Positions 21,060-33,456 of a DNA stretch of 64,000 nt are shown piece after piece. The notes below the pieces were generated by a model. That model ran no database searches and was not told where the DNA came from. It saw only the letters and a program-made list of their open reading frames with translations. A program made the position numbers and the translations under genes. Source of the stretch: Orobanche coerulescens (taxonomy: Eukaryota; Streptophyta; Magnoliopsida; Lamiales; Orobanchaceae); assembly GCA_033398695.1 (NCBI GenBank), contig CM065801.1, positions 1,612,001-1,676,000 on the forward strand, in the 5' to 3' direction. Every line of letters starts with the position of its first letter. The stretch's first letter is position 1.

Positions 21060-21290
21060 TTCTTACGGACACGATCGCTGCACACGATGGGAAGCCACCG
21101 TGTGCAACGATCGTGTGCAACGATCGTGCGCAACGACCTTAACATCGTGCGCAACACTAACGTGTACACGATCGTTTAACACGATCGTATAAAATCGTGT
21201 GCAGCGATCGTGTTCATGGACAGAAACTTGCACACGATCACTGCACACGGTAGTATACGACCGTGTGCATCGGTCTTGTCCAAGGCAGAC
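21060..21290 (+). repeat. CGATCG-rich array upstream of the MULE transposase (copy 1)
   Basis: Dense repeats of CACGATCGTGTGCAACG-like units with nested palindromes (CACACGATCGTGT). It lies in the leader between the left TIR and the transposase start. Copy 2 has the same array at about 60385-60605. Confidence 0.85.
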
Positions 21291-21343
21291 CGTAATATTG
21301 TTCGCTCATTTTTCTGAATAGTTATTCATCTTTTTGTAATCAG

Positions 21344-24325
21344 ATGTCGTGGCAGCGTATTTTGATACATCACGGTGGTCATTGGGAGCGATCGACATAT
21401 GTAGACGGGGACTCCTTTTTTGTCTATATCGACACGAGCAAAGTTAGTCGTGCAAACCTCGTGGGGGTTATCGAGAGGGTTTGGGTGGTCCAAATGAGTC
21501 GATTACAAATTATTGAACTTGACAAACATGGCCAAAGGAAACAGACTAAAAGTCCTATAAAGCGGCTATACCGACATACTTCGAGAACTAGTAGAAAACA
21601 AGGAGGATACTGACGTCTATGTAGAGAACATCAGCTCCTCCACTCCCGAGGTTAATATGGGATGTAGCAATGAGAGTAGAGCCCGGCAACATAAATTATG
21701 ACATGCCTTCCAAAGAGTATCAATACGAGGAAGATGAGGAAGACGAGGAAGATGAGGAAGATGAAGAGGTGCATACATCCGAAGATGAAGATTGTTGTAA
21801 AGACTTGCTTGAGTCACTATCTGCGGAATTTCTTGCTTGGGTTCGCCAACCGGCCCAAATGGATAGGATTATGAGTCGTCGGAACTTCTCATCCGACCAT
21901 TAATCTGCGAGCGAGCATGAGCATCTACAATCAATGCGTAACTGGATCATTCCATTTCCGGACCCCGGTAGTGCCGGGACTTTGGGTTGGGTCGAGCAGC
22001 CTCCACCGGTTACCGGTCAGCTAGAGGTGGGGTCCACCTTTCGTTCGAAGACAGAGTTGAGGATAACTGCAGGAATGTATCATTTGGAAAACATGCTACA
22101 GTGTATCACTGATCGTTCCGCCGATAAACGTATAGTGTTTGTCTGTAAGAGTGGGCGAAGAAATTGTCAGTTTAGGTTGTGTGCTATTGAGGGTGCAACT
22201 ATTTGGAGAATTACTAAGTTGACATTGGAGCACAGCTGTTACCCTGATTTGAACTGTGCTGCCGCACGATCGGTCACTTCTGAGGTTGCCGCCCATTATT
22301 TTGCTAAAAGATTGACCGGTGAGGGGGTCACTTTGAGGCCAAAGGAGATGATTGCAGAGATGTGTAGGGAGTATGGTATTGACATGCTATACGCTTTGCT
22401 CTCCTGACGAGGAATATAGCGATAGAGAATACATATGGCGGCTTCGATGAGTCGTATCGTAGGCTCCCATCTTATCTCGTATTTGTTAAAACAGCGTAAT
22501 CCGTGGACAATTTATGATTTGCGACGACTCGTGAGGGAGTGTTTCGCCACATGTTCGTTGCACTCGGACAGAGTATTAGGGCATTTGATACGTGCCTTCG
22601 ACCAGGTGATTATAGTTGATGGGACCCACCTAAAGGGAAGGAATAAAGGAACTCTATTTGGGTCATTCACATTTGATGGGAACGAGCAAGTTTTTCCTCT
22701 TGTTGGTCTCGGTCCGATAGAGAACGACGAGTCATGGACTTATTTTCTGTATAACCTGCGCAGATGCTACAATCCGACGGAAGATTTACTGATTGTGAGT
22801 GACCAACATAAGAGCATTCATAATGCTGTTCGAGCCGTCTATCCGAATGCATTCCACGGGTTTTGCTATCACCATCTTGCCAAAAATCTGACCTCCTATG
22901 GTGCGCATGCTATAGGACTCTTTAGAATCACGCTACACGCATCGAGAAGAAGTTTTTGAAAACTACTTTTCAAACTACATATCGAAAGTTCTAATGGGCG
23001 CAGCGCCTTCTCAAATTGGGCCGAGAGGTGGGCTAGGTCGAAGTATCCGCACGACGCTATAACTTCTTGACATCCAATGTTGTTGAATGCTTTAATAATC
23101 GTATGTTGTGGGCTAGACGTACTGCTTGCTCGTTACTTGAGATATTTCGCCTAATTTTAGAGAATTGGTTTGATGAGAAGCGGAGAAGCTACGTAAGAGA
23201 CCATGAGTTGACAATGCACACTTTTGAAAAGCTTTCTAACTCTGTGCAAGCCAGTCTGACTCTTACTGTTCGAGCTACCACCCCACTTGTTTATAAAGTC
23301 GAAGAAAACAAAGTTTCTTATGAGGTCGACCTTCGAACATGGACATGTTGTTGTCGTGAGTTTGATTTGGATCAGATTCCATGTCGTCATGCCACTGCCG
23401 CTATAAGGTACATGTCTATGCTGTTGTGTGCACGATCGTTACCCACGATGGGCACGATCGTTACCCACGATGGGCACGATCGTTACCCACGATGGGCACG
23501 ATCGTTACCCACGATGGGCATGATCGTAACTCACGATGGTCACGATCTAAACACACGATGGGCACGATCGTAACCCACGATGGGCACGATCGTAACCCAC
23601 GATGGGCACGAACGTAACCCACGATCGCCCTTATCGTAACCTACGATGGGACACACGATGTGCACGATCGTAACACAATGGGCACGATCGTAACCCCACG
23701 ATCCCCGTGATCGTAACACACGATCGTAAACCCACGATCCCCGTGATCGTAACACACGATCGACGCGATCGTGTTTTCCCATCGTTTGCAAAACAGGGAT
23801 GGTCTGGATTTATCACCTCATAAATATAAAAAATACATTATCCTATACAACATCCTTGACATAATTGCTTATTGTAACAGGCGCGCCGGCAATGGTTTGT
23901 CCGTGTATGATTTTGTTAGTCGTTATTTCAAGCAACAAGGCCTTAGAGAGACTTATAGGGAGCATATTAGTCCCATCCCACATCCTGATGAGTGGAATGT
24001 CCCACCGGAGATCTCATCCATCGTTTGCGTACCTCCAGAGGAGGTACGACAAGCCGGCCGACCAAGGATGAGTCGCGCATGGTCCGCTGTTGAAAATTTG
24101 CACGCAGGTGGACGGCTTCAGGTGTGCGGTAGGTGTAAAGGAACCGGCCACAATAGAAAATCTTGCAAAGCATTCATTCCCATAGGGGGTGCGGATTTGA
24201 ATATCCCTGAAGAAACTCAAGAAATCGATGCACAACCGAGGCAAAGGCACCGGCAGAAGAAGAGGTGTAGCATTTGCCGTAATGATGACCATGACATAAG
24301 GGGACGTCCATACCGTGAAACTTAA
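21344..24325 (+). pseudogene. MuDR-type (mudrA-like) transposase gene, MULE copy 1, with frame breaks
   Basis: Cut-and-paste transposase of the MULE. Parts in order: an N-terminal segment MSWQRILIHHGGHWE (21344 on) followed by an acidic DEEDEE run (about 21728-21765); a FAR1/WRKY-like zinc-finger region with CKSGRRNCQFRLC...HSC (about 22140-22245); the DDE core with VDGTHLKG (first Asp, about 22617), IVSDQHKS (second Asp, about 22793) and NVVECFN (catalytic Glu, about 23076); a SWIM finger CCCREFDLDQIPCRHA (about 23345-23392); a 473-bp intron (23408-23880); and a C-terminal CCHC knuckle CGRCKGTGHNRKSC (about 24125-24166). Copy 2 retains matching stretches. The reading frame breaks several times (about 21500, 22405, 22490), often exactly where copy 2 differs by one base at a CAG/CTG/CG site, so some breaks may be sequence-consensus errors. 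I cannot say whether the gene is active. Confidence 0.88.
23408..23880 (+). repeat. Transposase intron filled by a CACGATGGG/CACGATCG minisatellite (copy 1)
   Basis: The intron lies between the SWIM finger and the C-terminal exon, with donor AAG/GTACATG and acceptor TTGTAACAG. Positions 23430-23775 consist of about 22-bp units (CACGATGGGCACGATCGTTA type), then ACGATCGCCC-type and CACGATCCCCGTGATCG-type units. Removing it joins an Arg codon split AG/G into the C-terminal exon in frame. Confidence 0.85.
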
Positions 24326-24646
24326 ATTGCTTATGTATTTTTATATTTTGTGACTTACTAGCAACAATCATGTGTTGATATTTTGATCCTCGATGGACCA
24401 TGTATTGATTCAGTATTCTGATTATTAGTTGAAATGCATAATTTTGTGTCTATTTTCTTTACCTTTGAATTGAAATTTAAGTGTTCAGTAATGTAAAGCA
24501 AATAAAGGTGATTATGGAGCCAAACATTAACCATAACAAAGTAGCTCACTTCAAAGAGCAATAGTTTACGCCCAAAGCATATAACTTTACAAAACAAAAT
24601 TTAATCACCATCACACAAAATATCTAATAATAACATAAAAAAACAA
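24326..24646. other. Convergent intergenic space between transposase and small gene of the MULE
   Basis: The transposase stop (24323-24325) faces the stop of the minus-strand small gene (24647-24649). The 321 bp between are AT-rich with no array, presumably both 3' UTRs. Confidence 0.5.
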
Positions 24647-25015
24647 TCAATTGGATCCCTTTTCCCCAATCTGCTGCTGTATCTTTAGTCTTGTATCACC
24701 GTCTTCATGAACTTCCTCTTCCAAAATAAAATTTTTGCTTTTATTCTCAGAAATCTCCAAATCATTATCATCATCACCATCTAGTATGACTGGAGTGCTC
24801 GCAGTGTTTTTAAATAGGCCCTGTTTCATGGAACACATTAATTTGCAATGATAGTCACTACACATACAACAAAATCAAAAACTTACTCTGAGCATTGAGT
24901 ATCTTCCTCTCGGCCTAGTTTTGTATGGTGGGTTGGGAGTAGGTATCCTCCTTCTTCTTTTTGGTGGTGGTGCTTCGCTTCCTCCTAAATCGGTTTCTCG
25001 TAATCGGCCGCTCAT
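24647..25015 (-). CDS. Small MULE-borne protein with basic NLS-like stretch and SUMO-interacting-type motif
   Basis: A two-exon gene: 24887-25015 (43 codons from ATG) and 24647-24820 (57 codons plus TGA), joined across a 66-bp intron with a GTAAGT donor and AACAG acceptor. It gives a 100-aa protein of no family I recognise. Residues 16-25 (PPPKRRRRIP) form a basic patch typical of nuclear localisation. Residues 52-65 (TPVILDGDDDNDLE) match the SUMO-interacting motif pattern: three to four aliphatic residues followed by an acidic run. The remainder is charged and probably disordered. It is convergent with the transposase gene and on the same strand as the Ulp1-like gene. The intact exons and clean splice sites in an otherwise eroded element suggest real coding, but expression is not shown. 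A role in SUMO biology is inference from the motif and its Ulp1 neighbour. Confidence 0.6.
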
Positions 25016-25194
25016 TTCGCGTATTAGATTTTAATGAATTTTAACTGATGTTAATTGATTAGGGTTTGAAGTGAAAAAGGGGTGGAGACCGACCGGCGAT
25101 GGGATTTTAAAGTAAAGGGGGGGGGGACCTCGGATTTTATAATAAAGGGGGGGGACCGACGGGATTTTATAATAAAATAATTTGACCTTTGAAG

Positions 25195-25440
25195 TAAACA
25201 CAATCGTGTACACGATCGCCGTGATCGCTTGTTCCAATCGTGTGACACGTTGGCAACCAGGTGTCAAATTGGCGCTGTATCCACGTATGCACACGACCGT
25301 GCACACGATCGCCGCGATCGTGTGTTCCAATCGTGTGACATGTTGGCAACCAGGTGTCAAATTGGCGCTGTATCCACGTATGCACACGATCGTGTACACG
25401 GTCGTGGCCACGATTGAACACACGATCGTGTGCACAAGAA
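25195..25440. repeat. CGATCG-rich array upstream of the small MULE gene
   Basis: Two long units (about 25200-25300 and 25300-25400) each contain ACACGATCGCCGYGATCG, a GTTCCAATCGTGTGACA stretch, GGCAACCAGGTGTCAAATTG and CCACGTATGCACACGA. It merges with the 400-bp tandem array on its right. A G-run region (25115-25155) lies between it and the small gene start. Confidence 0.8.
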
Positions 25441-26650
25441 CGTCAAGAATTTTCACCAATTTCTCAAATTACTCGTCAATTTAGGTGTTGTTACTTATAT
25501 ATTAACAATTATTTGTTAATGATACACTTATATAAAAAGTTATTGATTGAATTACCATAATATATTGCATATCATGTGTCGTCCATTTGTTCTATTAGTA
25601 CGTACGGATAAGTTCAATCATCTGGATGAATTACCTCATATACTAATGAATTACAACGAAATGACAAATAGGAGTTCGTATAAGAAGCCATATTGTAATT
25701 AATATTTGAACAAGCGATGTTTGAATCACAAAACATCATTCTAGATAACACAATAGTTCAAATTTGCAAAAATACCAAAAGTTCATATGCACACGATCGT
25801 GTACACGGTCGTGTCCACGATTGAACACACGATCGTGTGCACAAGAACGTCAAGAATTTTCACCAATTTCTCAAATTACTCGTCAATTTAGGTGTTGTTA
25901 CTTATATATTAACAATTATTTGTTAATGATACACTTATATAAAAAGTTATTGATTGAATTACATAATATATTGCATATCATGTGTCGTCCAATTGTTCTA
26001 TTAGTACGTACGGATAAGTTCAATCATCTGGATGAATTACCTCGAATTACAACGAAATGACAAATAGGAGTTCGTATAAGAAGCCATATTGTAATTAATG
26101 TTTGAACAAGCGATGTTTGAATCACAAAACATCATTCTAGATAACACAATAGTTCAAATTTGCAAAAATACCAAAAGTTCATATGCACACGATCGTGTAC
26201 ACGGTCGTGTCCACGCTTGAACACACGATCGTGTGCACAAGAACGTCAAGAATTTTCACCAATTTCTCAAATTACTCGTCAATTTAGGTGTTGTTACTTA
26301 TATATTAACAATTATTTGTTAATGATACACTTATATAAAAAGTTATTAATTGAATTACATAATATATTGCATATCATGTGTCGTCCAATTGTTCTATTAG
26401 TACGTACGGATAAGTTCAATCATCTGGATGAATTACCTCATATACTAATGAATTACAACGAAATGACAAATAGGAGTTCGTATAAGAAGCCATATTGTAA
26501 TTAATGTTTGAACAAGCGATGTTTGAATCACAAAACATCATTCTAGATAACACAATAGTTCAAATTTGCAAAAATACCAAAAGTTCATATGCACACGATC
26601 GTGTACACGGTCGTGGCCACAATTGAACACACGATCGTGTGCACGGCCGT
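25381..26650. repeat. Tandem array of a ~400-bp unit inside the MULE, 3.2 copies
   Basis: Units begin at 25381, 25788, 26184 and 26590 (spacing 407, 396 and 406 bp; the last is partial). Each starts with the palindrome-rich TGCACACGATCGTGTACACGG block and continues with about 330 bp of AT-rich DNA. Copy 2 lacks about 11 bp near 26040. Units look almost identical, so the amplification is recent. Frames inside are repeat artefacts. Confidence 0.93.
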
Positions 26651-26815
26651 TCCCACGATGGTACTCACGGTCGTGTGCACACGGTCATGCCAGCCATCGT
26701 GCGCACACGACAGCATCAGACGCATGACCGTGGGTAGGTTGCACACGATCGTAACACACGATGGCCACGATCGTGTGCATCCATCGTGTGTAACACAGAG
26801 CCAACACATTCAGAT
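26590..26815. repeat. CGATCG-rich array downstream of the Ulp1-like gene
   Basis: Continues from the last partial 400-bp unit into irregular CACACGATCGTG, CACGGTCGTGTGC and CACGATGGCCACGATCG words. It ends just past the 3' end of the minus-strand protease gene. Confidence 0.8.
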
Positions 26816-26889
26816 TTAACAACACTGACACATTCATCCAAAACTGTCTAAATACAACATAAATATTGTACAACACAACATAAACCATT

Positions 26890-28896
26890 GTACATGTCTA
26901 AAGACAACATAAAGATTTTAGCAGCTAGACCATATCGATATTTCTTAATATATTTTTCATTAAGTTCCTTGATTTGGTGCCTTGCTCCTGGGTTTGCAGA
27001 GACGAGTCGATCCAAGTACATGCACGCGAAGGGGCCACAATCGTGATTGTCGCTTTGTATGAACTGTAGCTCTCGTGGCATAATTTTGAAACTCATCTCG
27101 TGTCATACTTCGCTTTCGATTGGTTGTTCATCCAATACCCGGATTGAGCTAGCACACGAGGCATCGACGCATAATCGGTCGCAGCTTGGTTGAATCGGTA
27201 ACGACCATCTTCGTGGTGGTGTGACAAGGAATCGCATAACTCCACGGTCCATGCTATGATGTCAATCTTGATAGTCACCCGGTGGCTTTGGTCGAGGCAA
27301 CAAATGGCAATGATCTGCTCAAACACAATATGTAATCATATAAGATCATCACATCAAACATAGCGAATCATTTATAAATATAAATTTCAAATGGCAACAA
27401 ATCGTCAATTATTTATAAATATAAATTTCAAGCTTACGTTGCAATTTAACCATGGAACCGCATGTGGTGTATCAAGACTGTCATGTAGTCCTCGATGCAT
27501 TTAGGAATTTTCCACTCCTTGTAAACCGGCTTCCCCGTCACCTTGATGCCAAGTGGATCATCCGGATGGAGTCTTGCAAACTCGTTGGCCAAAACTAACT
27601 ACAAAAGCCAAACCACAAAATTAAAAATATCGATATCAAACCAATAATATACAAGTGAGTAGGTTATAGAACTTACGTAAAATAGGAGCCGGCAAGTACA
27701 AAGTGCCAACTCTACCGACACCAACACTACGGACTCCTCCGAAGCCTCGCTCGAGTCGCAAGCACATAACAGTCTATCACCTCGGCATCAAAGTCTTCAC
27801 GGCTAGACTCTATCCGGTCAAATAACGCCCAGGTGAGAGCATGCCTGTCTCCAAACACCGGACAATAGCATCACGTGGTGCTCCTCCTAAACCGTAGGTA
27901 CAACTTCTTGAGCCTCGCTATCTCCGGGAGGCGCAACCACAAAAGGCTCTCGAAGAGCAAGAGATGGTCGACTCACTCGCGGTGGAAGACTACGCTCACC
28001 CAAATGCCGCGTTCCGGCACTCTCACCATCTTCGTCACCCTCGGATCCCTCTCACAACTATAACGATCGAGAGTCATGCGGTCGCTCGATCTCAAAAGCC
28101 GCTCGATCCAAATGGAGGTTGCCGCCAGACCACCACCCTCATGCGAAACATCGCAATGTAATGATGCTCGCCCCGAAACCGGTCGAACATCGTCCCATAT
28201 CAATAAACGGCGCCTCAAATGGCTCATACCGATGCTCGTAATCAAGGGGCTACCGAGTCCGCTCAATGTAATGATGAATCGAGAATGGTGACTGTCTTTG
28301 GACCTCGGAATAGTGGGTAGGCGGATGCCGAGAATGGAGACTCGGCCGACGCCGAGAATGGTGACTCGAATGATGACTAGCCGACGATGAGAATGGTGAC
28401 CGTGTGCCGCGCCGCAGACCGAGTGACGTGGAGGGTCAGGAATCCTCCGTCGGGCGCTGCTAACAGATGCAGAATGACGAGGCCTATCATGGCTCCCAGC
28501 TGAGTAGTGTACCGGGCTCCTAGAACGCCTATGCATAAGTCCGAAGAAATCCACGATCCCAGAAAGCACCCGGCGAGAAACTCGAGCAATAAATCCGGAC
28601 TCAGAATCGTCGTACAAGATCGCCTTCAAACGGCAATCGAAGTACTCATCCCTGCTCGTGTCCTGGGTGTGGTCCGGACAAGGAAGTCCGTGGACACAAC
28701 ACACCCTCTCTGGCTGCCTCTCCCGGTCCGATGTCTCTGCACCATCTACTGGTGGGGTACTCTGCCGGCGTCGCTTCGACACTTTATGTGCCGAATCATA
28801 TGTAATCAATTTTCCAGCAGCCTTCTTCAACCTATCCATAACTTTCTTCCTCGGGATCGGCGCAGGCTCATCCTCCTTATTCCTCACAGCTATTCT
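26890..28896 (-). pseudogene. Ulp1-like (C48) cysteine protease gene of MULE copy 1, C-terminal part
   Basis: Minus-strand pieces read as a plant Ulp1-like protein. The 3'-most part (26900-27090) has IQSDNHDCGPFACMYLDRL, the Gln/Cys active-site signature of C48 SUMO proteases. Upstream (27093-27326) SHRVTIKIDIIAWTVELCDS supplies the catalytic His and Asp; the residue after His is Arg where Trp is usual. Further exon-like pieces are 27440-27600 (LANEFARLHPDDPLGIKV...) and about 27665-27780. The middle (27973-28891) codes a basic, Arg/Ser/His-rich region and DEPAPIPRKKVMDRLKKAAG. A one-base frame break lies near 27090-27110. LARD #2 inserted at 28892-28896, separating this part from the DUF1985 half at 46155 onward. 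Ulp1-type enzymes remove SUMO; whether MULE versions do so is unproven. Confidence 0.75.
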
Positions 28897-30489
28897 TGTA
28901 ATATCCGCAATTTCGAATTTCGGTAATTTTCTTTTTTCGGAGGAAGTTCGTTTTGACAACTCTATCATGACCGTTTCGTCATCGAGAATGATTAATTCTG
29001 CACTTTTTGTCATCCGAGCTCGTTTCGGTGTCGTTTTGTTGAGTTCCGTGTCCTTAATCGACTTTTTCACGTGGGAGTTCGACTTTGTAAAGTCACCATT
29101 AATTCTTGGAAACTCCAAAAATTCTGAATCTTTGCAATATTATATAGCATCAAGTTAGCTTTCCAATAGTTCAAACGGTGAGTCAATCGGAGTCCAGACG
29201 AGAGAGTTATGGTCGAAATAGCTAAGACTACACGATGTGCCTTTTTCGTGTTGGAGTGGGCTGTACCGTGTGCCGCAGCACACTTCAGCTGTGCCGCGGC
29301 ACTAAGCTGATTCCTGGGCGTTTTTTTTGGCCCTGGGCCGCGGCACACGGGCTTTTTCTGCGTTTTTAGAAGATTTTCGAGGAGAAAACTTCATTTTTCT
29401 CCTCTCTTCTTCCTCCTTCCATCTAGGGCGATTTGTGGGCGATTTTTGGGCGATTTGAGTGCTCCCAAACTTGTAGAGATCATCCACCTCAAGCCTTGTT
29501 GTAGATTTTCGACCTCTACTTGAATCATTCATCCAAATCAAGGTATTTTGGCTTGAACCCTTGTTTTTGTAGATTTGGGGATTTACCTTGTTGATTTCGA
29601 TTCCAATCCGTTTTTAATCAATTAATTGTTGTATAAACGTTGTTTTGAACTTGTTCTACGGATTGGATACTCGTATCTTTGGTTCGTTCGACCCGAGGGA
29701 TGATTTCTTTGTTCTTGAAGGGTCTTGAACATTTAATGTTCGATTAAATGTTCGAATGAGTTCCCTTTGATAGTTTGTTGGGATTTCCGTTGTTTTTGGC
29801 CTTGATTCTCGTCGTAATCGTGTTTTATTATTCCTTACGGAGGATTATAGGTGCTCGATGATTCCGATGTTGAATTCCGTTGGTGATTGATGATTCATGT
29901 GGTGTTTTCCCGTAGTAATTTCGGTGCTATCGCGTTCTAGATAGTGTTCGGGAATTTGAGGGCTACCCGGCCGTATCCGTTCATTTTTCCATTGCTCGTG
30001 ATATAGAGGCAAGTATCTTGCCCATACATTTCATATTTCATCGGCATAATTATTGATAAATTATTTTATGCGAAATCCAATGTTTAATGAACGTTAAAAA
30101 GGATCGGTATGTCCTCGATAAATATTGTCTTTCAACGATAATTCGAATACTTCGTGAATGGATATGTTCTCGGAATATGTGTGTTAGTTTCGTACGTTGA
30201 GAGACGTTATAATCGCATTGAGTGAATATAATAGACCATAATTGTTTGCCGAGGATTGTGTATTGAATTGTATGTTTGTTCGGTGGGTATTCGACATGAT
30301 GTGATGTTAGTCGTTACTCCTTTGAAAGGAGGTTGTGATGCTTAATGTTGCTTGTCTTGACAATCGACTATTGTTGTGTGCTTGTTGTATGTGATGTGCC
30401 TCCGGGTAGGATTGTTGAATCTCCGGGATCCATACTTGCTAGTATGGGTCGGGCGAAACCGTAGGGTTATCCAATACGGGTATGTCTTG
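28897..30489 (+). repeat. LARD #2, 5' LTR, first part
   Basis: Begins TGTAATATCCGC and matches 43573-45158 closely. It contains the shared LTR block (29075-29226) and the GC-rich CCGCGG island (about 29268-29352). It is interrupted after TCTTG (30485-30489), the target duplication of the inner Gypsy element. Confidence 0.92.
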
Positions 30490-32822
30490 TGTAATACCCG
30501 GTTGAAATTCAGTCATTATCATTCAGTAATTTCATTCGGTGATTGTCACTCTGTGGATTTTCACTCAATTATAATCATTCATCAATCATGTTCTTTCACC
30601 GTGTTCACCGTTCGGAAAAACTTCGAGTTGTGTATCGTTATTGTTCATTGTTTCAACTTTCCTCATATGAGTTCGACTTTGGTAGATCACCATTAATTTT
30701 TGGTAACTCCAAAAATTCTAAATTTTTGCAATATTATAGAGCATCGAGTTAGCTTTCCAATGGTTCAAACGGTGAGTCAATCGGAGTCCGGACGAGAGAG
30801 TTATGGTCGTTTTAACTCAACCGCTCATTTTTCGCTTGGCGATCATCGCCGAACGAACTCGGCGTGTCGTCCGACACGGCCCGTGCCGTACTCGTCCGGA
30901 AAGTGCCGAAGTGTTCGCCTCAGACCCGACCGTCGTCGCACGGCCGAGTCGAACCCTTCCGGATAAGCCGAGCGATCGCTGACACGCCCGACCGTGTCGC
31001 CCGCACGGCCGAAGTCATGCCGAAGTCATTGTCGGACGGGTCATCGCCGGAGGCCCTCGCGCCGCGACCGTGTCAGCGGGCAGACACGGCCGAGTCCTCG
31101 CCGCCAATCGCCGGCCAATTGCGACACGACCGTGCCGATCGGCACGGCCGTGTCCGGCAGCACCAACTCCTTAAATTCGCTTTTTTCAAGATTTCACCAT
31201 TTTCCCCTTTTCTTCACCTTCAACCGAGAGAGTAAGTTTGAGGGAGGTTTTTTTCCTTCACAAATCATTTGGGTGTTTGATTTTCTTCATCTCCTTTCGA
31301 TCGTGAAGCTTGGATAATCAATCTAACGCGTGTTCTTCGGATTAAAGTACTTGGATCATCAAGAGGTAATTCCTTCAACACTTTGGACTTCGATTTTGTG
31401 TTGAGATATGATGTTTGACGTTATAATCATGTTATATGAAGGGATATGTATATGATTATGAGTTTGTATAAGGATTCATTGGATTATTGAGGAATTATTC
31501 GAGAACACCTTGAAAATCGAGTTGGAATTGGGGATTTTCGACTAATTGTTGTTATAATCACGTTTTGGATATTCATAACGGATTATTGATCGTATTGGAG
31601 ATGTTTTGTTGGTTTGAAACACTTCTTGGGGATTTGATATTGGTATATTGAGGTTTGATTGTAAACAATCGGAGTTTAGTCGCAACGTGTTTGATTTAAT
31701 GCCTCTATGGACTTAGTTTAATCGTATCGACGCTTTTGAGTTCGTTATATTCGTGTTTGATTCGTATATTGAACGGATTGTTGGTAATTATATTTATTCA
31801 AGGTTGTTCGAGCGACCGATATCTCAATTAGGACGTTGTTCGTGGACGGACATTCTTCATCGTTGTTGTGTAAGTTAATTCTTACTCGGTTAAAAGGATA
31901 TTCATCCCTTTTGTTGTTGTTCATTCATAATCATAACTCATTCATCATTATATTAATCATATCAAAACTTGTTGTTATCAATTAATCGTTTTTACCATAA
32001 GGAGCACGGTTCCAATCTTTTCATTGAGCTGTCATTTATTTCGTTACCATTCCACCTCGGTGAGTCATTATTCATTTTCGATGTCACTTTTGTTATATCG
32101 TGGCATTCCGGGTCATACTGGCGTGCCGGTTGGTATGTGTAGGATTTTCATGTCGGGCACATTATAGTCGTGTGTTGGTTGATGGCCTCACATTGGACTG
32201 TTCACATGAGATTGATTGTTCCGTGAGACTGATTAGGTACAAGACCACGCGTGTATTGATCGTTGGTGGCTTGTGCACGGACACATTTCCATCCCGGGCG
32301 TAGTGTGGCGCCACCCTTTGAGCCGTACTGTTAGTTGATTCATATAGCATGTTTGATTGCGTATGTTTCGACAGGATATTTCATAATTTCAGATATAATC
32401 ATGATTGTGTATTTTCAACCCTTGAGGATTGTTGTTCTTTGTAACTGACCCCGTTTGGGGATTTTGTTTTTCAGGTCATGGCAAGGCAAACGCACGGGAA
32501 CAGCATGTTGATGTCGAGGAGTCCTAGTGATACTAGTAGGGGGCCCCGATCTTTCAGTTATTCATGTTATTGTCCTTTATTTTCCGCTGCAGACTTTCAT
32601 TTGAATACTCCGTTTCATTCAGTGTTGTGTATTTTATCTTCATATAAAATACACTAGTATTGTCCTGGTGTGTTGTAACTAAACTCCTCATCGGAGTAAT
32701 TATTGTTGTAATGTAGTTCGGTACTACATTTATCTTGTGTAATTCATTCATTTTCATTTGCCTGGTGGGTCCCAGTTGGGGATCTACGGCACTGTAATAT
32801 CCGTCTAGTTTGGGGTGTTACA
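30490..32822 (+). repeat. Inner Gypsy, 5' LTR
   Basis: 2333 bp, near-identical to 37402-39763 except in the GC-rich island 30838-31165, where the two LTRs differ by many one- to three-base changes at CAG/CTG/CCG versus CG sites. The shared LTR block is 30669-30810. Confidence 0.92.
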
Positions 32823-33456
32823 GAGTTGGTATCGGAGAGTGGTTTTGAATACTACCCTCCAAGTCATGTCTCATTTGAAATCATCGTCATCGGACTAGTA
32901 TCATTGGACTTTCGCGTCACGTGTGACCTGTGCAGATGCCGAGCCAATCGATCTAAGAACTGTAAGACTTCTAACGCCATGGTATAATTTCTGGCAATAG
33001 TCATTCATTCATCATTCATCATTTAACAATCCTCAAACATCATCATTCATTATGATCGGGACGATCATATTAACTCATCAATCACTTAATTCATTTCATT
33101 ACTCAGTTAATAATCAGGACGATCATGTTAACTCATTAATTACTCAATTCATTTCATTACTCAGTTGTCAATTTGGATGATCATATTATCAATCTTGTTA
33201 AGTTATTCAAGATAATCATTTCAAGAATTTCATCAGGTAATCATTTAACTTCAGTAAATCATTCATATAATCACTAAGTTAGAGCATGTATACTCATTTT
33301 CATCATCTCATGACATAATCATAACGTGATAATCATGCGGGAAATATAATCATTATGCGACCTTCCTACTTCGGTATGGAGAGAGCTGTCGAGGATGCAC
33401 GGGAGAGGCCGCAGTGCGGACCGAAACCCGAGAAATAATCACTGCCACGGGAAATC

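Noticed and set aside
25764..26504. Two nearly identical ~100-codon frames
   Set aside because: They arise from the 400-bp tandem repeat units and have no homology or codon structure of a gene.
27973..29118. 381-codon open frame read as one protein
   Set aside because: It crosses the LARD #2 insertion junction at 28896/28897. The N-terminal ~75 codons are LTR sequence read backwards; only the part from 28891 downward belongs to the Ulp1-like gene.
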